From positions 496,001-560,000 of the forward strand of contig QWDQ01000005.1 in assembly GCA_003868215.1 (NCBI GenBank): a stretch of 64,000 nt of DNA. Reading direction: 5' to 3'. This document shows positions 21,701-32,504 of this stretch, piece after piece (position 1 is the first letter of the stretch; each line of letters starts with the position of its first letter). Position numbers and translations under genes: made by a program. The notes under the pieces were generated by a model. That model was not told the DNA's origin. It ran no database searches and saw nothing but the letters and a program-made list of their open reading frames with translations. The DNA is from Pseudophaeomoniella oleicola. Taxonomy: Eukaryota > Ascomycota > Eurotiomycetes > Phaeomoniellales > Phaeomoniellaceae.

Positions 21701-24419
21701 GGCTGAAGGTAACGTTAGTCTCCCCTAACGCATGTGGCCGAATGGGGCCCGTACCCAACTCGGCTCACCGGCCACCATCTGCTCCGGGCGAGCAGGCTTG
21801 CCTTATCCCTGTCAATCACAATTTCGCCCTTTTCGTTTTCTATTTCTCGAAGACTCTAATGGACGTTTTTACCCCGACGTCGTCAAATTACCGAGCCGGT
21901 TAGAACTACTAATTACGAATTACTGTTGTTGATGTACAGTTGTTCTTCCATGAGATCGTCCTACAGCTCGATGGAATCCCCATCAGCCCGGACTTGGAAC
22001 AGGAGAATAATTCGCCCTACAGTCTTGGGAAAAGCATGACTGTCCATTGTACCTCCGTATACTCTAGCCCTGGGATCATGGCGATATTGACACAGCTTAA
22101 GTCAATGCCACAAAGGCAGCCCAGGTCACATATTTCGAATGCGTCACCGATCAAGATATCCATGCAATCGCTGTGTGTCGACCACCACTTTCCACAACTG
22201 GAAGATCTGGTGAGATGTGAGATACTCCACTGTACGCCCAGGTATTCTGTAGGTTGTCTAAACAATGCAATTTCTACGGTACAGGTATGACCGCCTGCGG
22301 CTCATTAGTACTACGTAGAGCGTTCGGCTCTTGGATGGTCGTTGGTGCCGGCGATGGGTGGATGGGAATCTCTATTTGAGGGGAGGCAAAGGAAAAGGAG
22401 ACGAGCTGATCTCAGAGGGTTACTGTACCTTTAGGAAGAGGAAGCTTGAGCAGATATGACTTGGTGCTTGATCTGAGAGAAAATAATCCATCTCATGGCT
22501 GACATGTTGCACTTGCTTTGAAGTGCCATATATCACTGTATGAAGCATGTTCAGAGAGATTGGCTTGTGACTGGATGGCTGAATCATGAAGTGATGGGAG
22601 AGGGGCACAGATAGGCAGGATCAATATCACTACTGCAGTATCATTCGTTATCCAATCACTGTAGTATGATACACCAATAAGCGGCTAAACCTCAACCGCC
22701 ATTTCTCTCTTCATGGAGCGTAGTAGATACCTCAAGTTACTTACTATAAACCGATAAACCCATAAATACTGTCATAAAGGAGTGAACTTGAGGTACTTGA
22801 GCGGTCACAAGATCTAAGGAGTTGGCTACTGTAGGTAGGATTTCGGGGTTCCCTATAGCCCCCCGCCAATGGAAATGAGAGAACCCACATGCTGTTCCCC
22901 TCTGCGTTGTACCGTATGGTAATTACATTGGCACCTCAAATAAGAAAACGGAAGGTACCTCCTGAGATGACTCCTCTCTGGTGCCATACATAAGTAACCA
23001 TGAAAGGGAGAAAGAGACATTCACCTCATATCAGATTCTCTCTAGAGTCAGCAGACATGTAGGACAGCAAGGGGAAATGTGGCTTACAGCCCTGTGATTC
23101 ATCCGATACCTACTTACCAGGTAGATACATGCCTTTAGATTTGCCTTGTAGAGGATGGATGTTATCACAATCCCGTAAGATTGATGTATTGTACAGACAG
23201 ATTCATTACCCCTCGAGACCTCAAGCGAAATGGCGACTCGACCTACCTTAATAACCCTCGACTAACGGTCAATCAACGGGACAATAGCCTTTTATCCATT
23301 TCCCACCATCTCCACGTTCATTTTTCTTTCTTCAAAGTGTCGAATCCCGCCAATCCAATTGTCTCTTTTCGAATCCATGGTCTGCACTTTCGACTTTGCA
23401 TCTCCACTAAACCCTCTCGTGGGCGCCGGGGCTCTCCTCTTTGTCCTTTCCCTATCTCGCGCGGGTGTCTTTCCCTCAAGTTTACAGTAAAGCTAAATTA
23501 CCGTCACTGCCATACGATGCTGCTAGAAGTGACCCAAAAATGTTACTCTCACTCATCCAGAATCAAAAAGAACAGAACCAAACCCTGATGTTGATCTCTG
23601 TGTGCGCAGTGTCTCTCCGGCCGCTGTTAATTTACTGTTCCAGAGGCATGGTTGCCGTCGCAGCGGATGTATGGTTCCTGTGCCGTAGTAAGGTATGTAC
23701 AGAATCTATTGTAATACTTTACCTAAGGTATACCTTTCCTATACCAATCCAGACTGTCTCCGTACCTTATTGCCTTTCTGTACCCGTTCCGTATCTTAAT
23801 CATACTACCTAAGATCCTTAAGCCTTTACCTGTACTACGGTACTATACCCATTCCTTTTCGTATCCCATTCGCTTCTTCCCTCTCAGTTTCCCTCCTGGA
23901 ACCTCATCTCCGTCATTCTCTCAAAAACTTGTCCACCACCCCTACTGCCACCCCTCTCCCTCTCCCTCTCATCTTCCTCTCGATTTTCTTCACTCTTTTA
24001 TACTGGCGAGGCACGGTGAAAATCAATTGGCATTCCTGTGCCAGGTTTTCGTCAGTGATTTCACTCCTTTGGTAAGTAATTTTCAAGAGCCCCCAAACTC
24101 GAACTGCCGTTTCTCGCTCGGGGACATCCCTCCTCCGCACATCCAATGATAGGAGCGATCGAAGACGATCGACAAGAAAAAAAACGTCTCGCTTCCACGC
24201 ACCTCGTGCAGGCATCATCGCGGAAAGGAGGCAAATTTCGATTTTCATCCATCGATAACTTTTTCTGACATTATCTGTATGTCTGTTTTCTGACTTTGTT
24301 TTCTATCGCAGACTCTGTGCGAACGCAGTTGCCGAGAACCTACCTGTTGTTCAACCGCCGGCCGACATCGCCTCTCGAAATACCAGGCGAGATATAGTAA
24401 TTCAATTATTTGATTCGTC
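18733..24419. other. 5.7-kb gene-free region between two divergent genes
   Basis: The largest gap in the window. All frames here are short (at most about 135 codons), lack domains and do not join into a spliced gene that I could build. I found no tRNA A/B boxes, rRNA or snRNA core, transposon ends or coding frames. It contains a TACTACGTAG element near 22309, TACCTAGGTT near 19664, TACCTAAGGTA near 23720, and an 11-bp inverted repeat at 22728-22795. The last 0.7 kb is CT-rich and is probably promoter and 5' UTR of the gene at 24420. Confidence 0.65.
22728..22795. repeat. 11-bp perfect inverted repeat, 46-nt spacer
   Basis: TACCTCAAGTT at 22728-22738 is the exact reverse complement of AACTTGAGGTA at 22785-22795. 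No target-site duplication is apparent. Confidence 0.75.
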
Positions 24420-25819
24420 ATGTCATATTACGAGCCTCAGGCATGGCAGTTGCCTGCGAGACAGCCCTCATGGGAACAACCGCCTCCTCCACCGTCGAGA
24501 TCTGGTATGTGGAATCTATTGCAGCAATCAATACAGCTTTGACAATTCGTTAGGCGCCAGCTCAACTTCCCAGCGCGAGGATAGCAATGCGTTCGCTTCT
24601 CAGTTTGAAGGTATGTTTCGGTTACCTATGCGCAGTGTTGCAACTACAGGGCGAACGGAGACAGCCGCTATGGTAGAGTGTATGCTAATTCTGGGGTTCA
24701 GAGGTTGAACGCGCGATCGATAACCTTGTCAAAAGCGGTAAACTGTACGGCTCAGTCTCGGGGCGTTCACCAATGCCAGTGATGGGCGCCAATCGCTCGT
24801 ATGAATATGGTAAGAAGATGGACCTCTCGCGAAGAGAAAAGGATCACCTTTTGACACCTCTTGGAAGACCAGCGCAATCGCCATTCCACCGGCGAATTTG
24901 ACCATCGGCCTCCTTCCGGTCACGTGCAGAATTACTATGCTGCGCAGCGCTTCAGTGGACGTCCAAGCGAGGCCGAGCAAGTTCTGCAGGCAAAAAGGAG
25001 AATGGCTGCCCAGCGCGAGCGAGAATTGCGCAACTATCACCAAGAACAACAATACAACAGAAGTGAGTTACATAGAAGTGGAAGCGAGAGCGAAAATTGA
25101 CAATGTCAGGTGTCCTTGCCGACGTTTCTGGCAAGTCCGATCGCTCGATGAGCCCAAGCACTTTAAGTGAGGAAGGTCGTCGTGAGTTAATTGCACGCCA
25201 ACACCGTGCGTTGTATGGCAATGAAGCGCCAAACTACTACCAGTCTGGGCCATTTTCCGAGAACGGTAGCACTTCTCAAACTGAAACGCCAGCTACTGGC
25301 GCTCAGGGTACCTCGTCTCAAGGTCGAGGGACATCACCACGGGCGCTGAATCCATTTGGCAATGCCGATACAGCAGCCTCTGCAAGTGGGATTACTGGTG
25401 CACAGGAGCGCACGTCGAGCACCTCACCACCAACTTCAGCCAACAATTCAAGTGCTTTTGCTGCTTTCGAATCTGCTACTCAGAAGACCTCCAACTCCCC
25501 GACAGGCGCAGAATCTCCCTCCCGACAGGCCCAGAAATCAGCCACAGCTCCCATTGGAACTGGAATGGGCCCCATTGGCAGCCGTCCACAACAAGTACAA
25601 AATCCTCTCTTGAACAAGCGCTCCACGACCCCTCTTGCATCTCCGATGACATTTGGAGGATTTGGTGCCGCTGAACAAAACAATGCAAGTGAGCGTTCTG
25701 GTTCAGCTGCATCAAACCCCTCTGCTGGTGCAGATAAGTCCAATGTCAGTATGGCATGGGGCAGCAGCTCCGGCGTTTGGGGCAAGAACTCGCTGGGCGC
25801 AACATCCGTCTGGGGCTAA
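24420..25819 (+). CDS. Gln/Ser-rich conserved fungal protein of unknown function
   Basis: Five exons, 24420-24504, 24554-24610, 24702-24809, 24868-25062 and 25110-25819, give 384 residues. Introns are 49, 91, 58 and 47 nt and all interrupt the codon after its first base. Seen: an aromatic/Pro-rich start (MSYYEPQAWQLP), a short helix (FEEVERAIDNLVKSGKL, about 46-62), an Arg/Gln/Glu-rich charged helix (AKRRMAAQRERELRNYHQEQQ) around residue 130, then SEEGRRELIARQHRALYG and a long Ser/Thr/Pro/Ala-rich tail ending in WGSSSGVWG-type repeats. I recognise no domain; low complexity and Gln content suggest an RNA-granule or scaffold-type protein, which is only inference. The exon structure is strongly constrained because each downstream frame is open only after splicing. 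Confidence 0.8.
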
Positions 25820-26470
25820 GTAACCAGTCCCGACAGCTCATATCCGGGAAGAAGACTCCTTCGGGTTTCTTGTTCCATGCTCGACTCTGTCACGACTATT
25901 TGCCTATGTTCGAGTGTACTTGGTATGAGTCATCCGTCTTTACTCAGCTGGTCGTACCATTGCATAGCGTGGAGGATTGTGGCTTTTGTTTTCTTCTTTG
26001 CATACGGCGCGTGGTTTGTGTCAATCGCTATAAAATTCGGCTGGGCTTTCGTTGGTGTTGTGTTCGCGTTGCAGCGGTTTTCAGGACTGTTTGCTTTGCA
26101 TCTGACACGGCACTGGGCTGTTTCCATAGTTAAGGGAGGGGCACTATTCTTCTGTTGGCTGTCTCAATGCTTATTCCGGTCAAGGTGGGCTGGGGCAAGG
26201 ATCTGGCTTGTTTTTCCAAAGGGTCTGCAAATGTGGTACTGGGTTTGGAATATATGGGTAATAGTGGGCTGTGTCTGTATTTCAGAGGTCATTGTTTCAG
26301 TGGTAGATGGTTTGCATATCGGTCTGATGAGCTGATGTCTTTTGATCGGAAGTGCTTCTGTCTGACTGCAGCGTTTGGTTTTGGCTGTCTTATATTATGT
26401 GACTTTTTAGGTAGTGATACTTTTGCACTGGGTTTCTGGGGTAGGGTACTTAGTTTCAGCGAGCGCAGAC

Positions 26471-26476
26471 AATAAA
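26471..26476 (+). terminator. Candidate polyadenylation signal AATAAA
   Basis: AATAAA follows the G+T-rich tract, about 650 nt after the stop codon at 25819. It is a plausible 3' end for the Gln-rich gene. Fungal signals are degenerate, so this is tentative. Confidence 0.4.
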
Positions 26477-26642
26477 GCCCAAGTACGTGGGTATTATCGC
26501 CTGGCATTTTATATCATTGTCCCACGCCGAGTTGTCATATTGTGATGAAACCGTAGTCGTCCTTTCTCGAGACCAAACAAATGAATGGGTGGAGGCAATT
26601 GCCAAGAGAGTTCTCGGCTCAGAACCTCGGGTCTGGAGAAGT

Positions 26643-26653
26643 ATTGGCCAATC
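26643..26653. promoter_or_regulatory. Back-to-back ATTGG/CCAAT element
   Basis: ATTGGCCAATC is a palindromic double CCAAT box about 136 bp upstream of the SDH4 ATG. CCAAT is the site of the HapB/C/E (CBC) complex, an established regulator of respiratory genes in fungi. Binding here is inferred. Confidence 0.5.
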
Positions 26654-26787
26654 AGAGAGCCCCGGATTTCAATTGTCAAGCTAACCTCCATCTTCAATCA
26701 TCCACCTGGATCTTTCGCAGCGAGCGCAATACCGCATCCTTGATCGTTCAGCAGTGCAACGAGAATCTGCCACTCGATTGATCCACG

Positions 26788-27692
26788 ATGGCCTCTGTAT
26801 TCGTCAAGCCCACGATGCTCCGACAATCTTGTTTCTCACTACCCGTGAAGCGAGCGTTCACGACAGGCACATCACTTCCCTCGAACCCGCTCATCCGACA
26901 ATCACCGTTGCTCAAGAGATCCAACGCTTTTGTACTAGCAAGAACCCTCGGCGCGCTGCCACAACAGACGAGGATTGCTGCGTTTCATGCAAGTGCGAAG
27001 AGGGATCTTCTGCCACCTGGTCCACGTACGTTATATAACACCGATAGCTCCATACTTTGGAAAGCATACTGATCGGAACATTCACAGAGGTCATTGAAGG
27101 AACAAGTAAGACAAATTATAGGGCTGACATCTGTCTGTACCTCGTACTGATTCTCGATGCGTAGCGAACGATCCGGCTCCAGTTCCCAAGCCAGAGCCGT
27201 TGCACGGAAGCTACCATTGGACTTTCGAGAGGTGCGCAACATTTCATCCTTCGAAACCGACTCGATGAAGGTCCTTGGGTTCATTTTAGCCCATTTGCTG
27301 ACAAGTACACTATCATCCCAGACTCATCGCGGTCGCACTGGTCCCTCTGACCGTGGCACCTTTTGCCGCAGGCACACTCAACCCAACACTAGATGCCCTA
27401 TTCATTGGCACCTTGCTCATCCACTCTCACGTGGGATTCCAGTACGTGCTGAACCTCATCCACCCCTTTCTTCTAGTCTACAGTATCACATCGTGTGGCG
27501 GTGCGCTCACAGTCATCTTAACTTAGGTCAGTGATCATCGACTACATACCATGGAAGAAGCACCCATTTGCGCGCAATCTCTTCTGGTGGGGCCTTCGTT
27601 TCGCTACCTTGACCGTTGCCGTTGGGTTTTACGAATTCGAGACTCACGATGTTGGTGTTACTGAGGCTGTGAAGCGAATCTGGAAGGCTTAG
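26788..27692 (+). CDS. SDH4: Succinate dehydrogenase membrane anchor subunit (CybS, Sdh4)
   Basis: Five exons, 26788-27025, 27088-27105, 27165-27231, 27322-27441 and 27527-27692, give 202 residues. Role: one of the two membrane anchors of mitochondrial complex II, shaping the quinone site and heme b pocket. Seen: an Arg/Ser-rich presequence; PPGPQVIEGTTNDPAP, the family's lead-in; HGSYHWTFER (100-108); three hydrophobic segments (about 109-124, 130-152 and 165-182); HSHVGF (142-147), bearing the candidate heme-ligand His; and IIDYI (151-155), with the Asp-Tyr pair used in quinone binding. Exon 2 is only 18 nt. Introns are 62, 59, 90 and 85 nt. Length and layout match fungal Sdh4. It is transcribed in the same direction as SSK1. 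Confidence 0.93.
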
Positions 27693-29072
27693 ACGTTTAT
27701 ACCACGTGGGCGAGAAGCGAGGGCTGCAGGGATCTTCTGCAGTATATAGGGATCAAGGCTGAATTCATGCAAGCGATCGAGCGGTCAGAAGCGACGTGCT
27801 CTGCCGTCGGTGACTCGTCGTCAAATCATAAATCTTTGAGGGTTTTTGTACAGGAAATCTATATATGTTTGCTTACCCTTGCAGTCCATGAGAGTTAAGT
27901 GTTGCTCTGTTCTCCTGTGCCTATGCTCTGAGTGCCGTGGGAAGAAGCAGGATGGACCTTCCAGAGGTACACTCTTCCCATTGAGGATTTTAGCATTGGT
28001 CGGGTCAATTCCTTCGATCGGCGTCTCCATGCTTAGCCCTAGTCCATGCAATGATCCTATTCCACGATACAGATCTATATCGAGGAGGACAATGTTCTCT
28101 TGAAAGTACTCGAAGACCGATCAATATCTGATGAGTCGATCATCTAACATTCCCTCAATATTATCTCTGACTTCTGTATCCGTCCGTAACATCATCGAAC
28201 ACGGTTGTAAATCAGACTACATATATTTGAGGTGATGTTGTCGAAGGTTCACTTTGGCAGGACGAGGATGGAAACTGCTTAGCTGAAAAGGGGGGATGAA
28301 ATCATGCAAGTCGGAACACCTTCTCAGGAACCAGTCGTCAGCTTGTTCGGTTTCAATGGTGGATATGATATTCTTTGCATTTTTCTTGCTGGTTTTCATT
28401 TCAAGAGTCAAGGAGGAAACAAGAGGTGCGGTGGTGGAAGGGAGATGGTTAGGGGTACAGGAATGTGTTCGTGTTCGTGTTTCTGGGGCTTATGGGCTGA
28501 TGCAATTCTCATGGCAGACCCCATGTCCATCAAATCTCCAAAACCAAGTTTCCCATGATCAGAGTGGCGCCAATCCAAGCATACTCGGGCAATTTCTAGA
28601 TGTGTTAATTAATCAACCAGAAGTTGAACAATTGTATGGACTGTACCTCCATAAGGTCTGCATTGATACTAATGTGAATTATCGAGGTGCATACATAGGA
28701 TAAATCATCTCTCCTTTTCTTTCGCCTGTGTAGGACATAGATTCATTATTATTATTATATACACTGCACCAACAGCCTGACGCGTGTTCTCGGGAAAGTG
28801 CCACGGTGCACAAGCAAGCGGAACCCCTACCGAGACGAGATCTTAGCTATACACGAACGAGGTGCCAAAACCGTTGTTACTGGTCCGACTCAATCTCCAT
28901 ACTCCCAGATCCATTTTCCTTTTTCTCTACCATAGCTATACCCGTGGCTGAATCTCTTCTTTATCTTCTTCTTCTCACCTGAGCGCTCCGTCGGGCGCCG
29001 TGAGGAAAATATGATGGAGCTCACCAGGCTGTCTGCTTGACGATCACTTGCTCCAATTGACTTTAGGCCAAG
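27693..29072. other. Intergenic region upstream of SSK1
   Basis: 1.4 kb between two plus-strand genes, with an ATT microsatellite near 28745 and a pyrimidine-rich stretch just before the SSK1 ATG. The frames at 28296-28703 have no features. No gene is seen. Confidence 0.55.
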
Positions 29073-31708
29073 ATGGGTGAGTTCGTGCGTGTTTTGCGCT
29101 CCAAAATCCTTCGCCGATCTTCAACTTCATCCGTGCAATCCGCAAAAGACATACCCACTTCTCCATCATTGTCATCTGGACCACCTCGAGACGTTACTCG
29201 GACTGCGTCAGGAGCATCTGATCCAAATCCTCATTCTTCGTCCGTTCCAACCACTCCGGATCCCCGCGGCCGCAGAACTTCGAGCTCCCGTTCCACAATC
29301 GCCCTCGACCGAAGTACCTCCCCTAGACCAAAGAAACTGAGCAAAGCCTCCCGCAGTCGACCACCTTCCGAGGTCTTCTCTGTCGAGACCGCAACCAACC
29401 CTCTTCTTCACGGACCGACGCACAAGATTGGCGAATCATCGCCAGACCAAGGTCGTCCAGAGTTGACGGTTCAAGAGCCGACACCTGACAATCCGCTTCT
29501 GACGCCGTTAAATCAGAAAAGGGAGGTCAATGTTATCGAGGAAGAATTTGAGGACGCAGTCGAAGATATAAACCAGGAGGCGGAAACTGACTCGAGACCT
29601 ACTACCGCTACTTCTCAGGCCCCTCCCAAGTCTCCGCGCACTTCACGCGAGAGGCCTACCCTCTCCGAAAGAGGGCAGTCGATCGTGCCTGCCGGACAAC
29701 AGCGTCTGATCCAGTCGCTACTGCTCTCGGACCGCCCTGGCAGTCGTTCAGCGACCTTGGACTATATCAACGGCACCTTACCGTCCATTGATGCGGGAAT
29801 GGTGCACCGCAAAATTTGGGTCAAGAGACCTGGCAGTTCAGCTACGTTGGTGACCGTCACGGAGGAAGATGTGGTTGACGATGTCAGAGAAGCAATTCTC
29901 AGGAAGTATGGAAACTCGCTGGGAAAAAATCTGGATGCGCCAGATCTCACCCTCAGGATTACCAGTCGGGATCAAAATGGTCGTGTGGCTCCCGTGGAAC
30001 GCATACTTGGCCCTGAGGAGCAGATCTGCCGGACGCTAGATACCTATTACCCTGGAGGACAGTCGGTTGATGAAGCACTCGTTATTGACGTCCCCCAACG
30101 TCGGACCCCGCGCCCTTCGCCTCGCTATGGCTACTCGATGCCACACTACATGGTTGAGGAGGCCAGGATACCAACGGAAGATCAAGGCTACTTTCCTCCT
30201 ATGCCAGTCATTCCCTCTCCTCATACGGCACCGTCAAACCACTCAGGCAGTGTGCATCATCAGCCAGTCCATGCGATGTCTGTGCTCACAACCGGACAAA
30301 TCCCCCCACTACCTTCGCCAGGTGGTAGGACATATAGGAAGCACGGATCGGGCCACCCTCGTCCTTCATTTGGTCGCAATCATACCTCATCACCGACTGT
30401 CATAACTTCGGTTCCGCCTAGTCAACAAATGATCGGTATTGTACACCCTTCTCACTCCAACTCCTATCATTCCGCAGCGGCCATTGACGAAGTATTCTCT
30501 CCAGATACAGGCAAGCAGCTGAATAATGGGGTCAACGCACCAGCACCCCCACCTCTTCCCACACCCCCAGCGCCGGCGAGCGAGCACAAATCTGCCGTCA
30601 CACCCCCAGGGCGTGTGTCGTCTCCTCGGCCTGGCCAGAAAGCCAAGAAAGGCAGGAGAAATATTGCACCAAAAGAAGCGTCCAGTGCTGGCATGAGTGG
30701 AAGCATGTCAGCGGGCCTCTTGGATGGCACTGTTCCACCCATCAATGTCCTGATCGTCGAAGACAATGTCATCAATCTGAGACTCCTGGAAGCGTTCATG
30801 CGCAGACTGAAAGTTAGGTGGAAGACAGCTGTGAATGGACGAGAAGCGGTGAATAAATGGAGGATGGGCGGTTTCCATTTGGTACTCATGGACATTCAGT
30901 TACCCGTCATGAGTGGATTGGAGGCAACACGTGAGATTCGGAGACTGGAACGGGTGAATAATATTGGTGTCTTCTCCAATCCGATCACATCTGACGAGAT
31001 TGCGAATCCTGGAGACGTATCAGGAGACAAGACACAAAATGACAAATACGAACCACAAGGCGAGGACGTACTTGAGCAACAAAGTCTCTTCAAGAGCCCA
31101 GTCATTATAGTAGCTTTGACAGCTAGCTCTTTGCAGAGCGACCGGCATGAAGCGCTTGCTGCCGGCTGCAATGATTTCTTGACAAAGGTAAGCTTCCAAA
31201 GCTGACAAGCTGCTCTAGGCTAACATAGTTCTCCCAGCCTGTCAATTTTGTCTGGCTCGAACGGAAAGTCACAGAATGGGGTTGTATGCAAGCATTGATC
31301 GATTTTGATGGCTGGAGGAAGTGGAAAGAGTATTCCAACGATGAAACGACAGGCGGTGCCTCACCATCCCGGGAGGCATCAAAAGGAAGCGCAATATCTG
31401 GAAAGCCAAAGAAGAAACCTATGACCATCCGCCGGAAGAAGGAGACACCTGAAATTCGACGCGACAGCAATGCACGAAGCCCACAGTCCGAAAAGAATGA
31501 GTCGGGTATATCGAGAGAAGAGAGCCCCCAGGGGAGTCACCAAAAGACCGATAGCAATGCTGCTAATGGTGGAGAAAAACAAGAAGATTCTGGTAGCGCT
31601 TCGACAAGTACTCGAGACAAGAGTTCAAGCGAAGGCAGCGGAAACGGTGCTGGCCCCCCTGCAGAAGTGATCAAGGATACGAATCATTTGGCGATTCCGA
31701 GACAGTGA
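29073..31708 (+). CDS. SSK1: Response regulator of the HOG pathway (Ssk1 type)
   Basis: Two exons, 29073-31187 and 31238-31708, with a 50-nt intron, give 861 residues. Role: the aspartate-receiving output of the Sln1-Ypd1 phosphorelay, which activates the Ssk2-type MAPKKK in osmotic and oxidative stress. Seen: a disordered N-terminus of about 550 residues; then a receiver domain with INVLIVEDN (acidic pair E563/D564), the phospho-acceptor D607 in LVLMDIQLPVMSG, VALTASS with the conserved Thr, and DFLTK-PVNF with the conserved Lys, split exactly at the intron. After the receiver comes WLERKVTEWGCMQALIDFDGW, the typical Ssk1 extension, then a charged, disordered tail. An insert of about 50 residues lies between the beta-3/alpha-3 part and VIIVALTA, as in other Ssk1 proteins. 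Confidence 0.95.
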
Positions 31709-32163
31709 TGGAGATGAGCGGTTCTACAGCTCTTCAAGTCTCTCTGCTATATTTCTCTGCCTACGTAATACGTTCCATCAAGGTCCTAGGGTGTATCCTC
31801 CCTGAAGACTTGACTAGTGGGTTCCATTATCACCTGTCTCAGCGTTCTAGCGAAGATCATTTTTCATCTCTTTTGTTGAAGGCACAATATGTCAGAGTCA
31901 TGCGGTTGGCCAGTACCTCGATGTTCGACCTTGACAGCAACATTATAGTCATCAAACAATTAGCGGAGAACATATGGTGAGGTGTACGCTCAGCCGTGAG
32001 ATTGATATCTTGGTTCCTTCTCTTTATATGACCAAAACGTTCTCTCATGCATTACAGTCTACATATACATGACTATCTATACATACATAGTACCTAATCA
32101 AATATAATGGAACTTCGTGTCAAGGCGAACGTTCAATTTTCAGACTCAACTTGATGATGTGCA

Positions 32164-32192
32164 TGACCTGACCTGACCTGACCTGACCTGAC
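32164..32192 (+). repeat. TGACC pentanucleotide repeat, 5.8 copies
   Basis: Five perfect TGACC units plus TGAC lie about 310 bp upstream of the GET4 ATG. Confidence 0.9.
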
Positions 32193-32249
32193 GTAACCAA
32201 CCTCAGGGACGCCCAAAAGTTGGTATCTTCTTCTGCTTTAGGAAATGGT

Positions 32250-32352
32250 TTCTTTTTCTTAGTTTTAATTGCTATTTTAACTAGCTAACTAGCTAATAAT
32301 AAAATAATAGAACTAATAATTAATGATATAGAATAACTAGAATATAAAACAT
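32250..32352. other. AT-rich island
   Basis: Only about 20 percent G+C over 32281-32340, against roughly half in surrounding genes, with repeated CTAGCTAA and AATAATA words. It could be a remnant of a mutated (RIP-like) repeat or an AT-rich promoter spacer; no element ends are visible. Confidence 0.6.
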
Positions 32353-32504
32353 TACCAATACTCATCGGAACTGCTCTGGAGACTTGCCCCACTTCACCAC
32401 AAGCTTGAACATTCGTTTACGGGTCGTAAGCATCATTCCAATACTTGGGCATTTGGCGTCACTCTCGTCGCTCTGTGCGTTTGTTGGTACGTTAAGCGGT
32501 CAAC

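Larger units (their letters stand above)
25820..26787. other. G+T-rich 3' tract and SDH4 promoter
   Basis: From about 25860 to 26470 the plus strand is strongly enriched in G and T and ends in AATAAA. It is probably the long 3' UTR of the upstream gene. A 152-codon, very hydrophobic frame (25877-26335) is explained by this composition. The remaining 300 bp holds the SDH4 promoter with a CCAAT box. Confidence 0.6.
31709..32504. other. Intergenic region with pentamer repeat and AT-rich island, upstream of GET4
   Basis: Contains the TGACC repeat at 32164-32192 and an AT-rich island at about 32250-32352. Otherwise it holds the SSK1 3' end and the GET4 promoter. No gene is seen. Confidence 0.6.

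Noticed and set aside
25877-26335. 152-codon hydrophobic frame that looks like a membrane protein
   Set aside because: It follows from the G+T-rich composition of a likely 3' UTR; no conserved motif, no promoter, and it overlaps other equally open frames.
32250-32352. Transposable-element remnant
   Set aside because: Only AT-richness is visible; no terminal repeats, target duplication or coding relic, so it is reported as an AT island, not an element.
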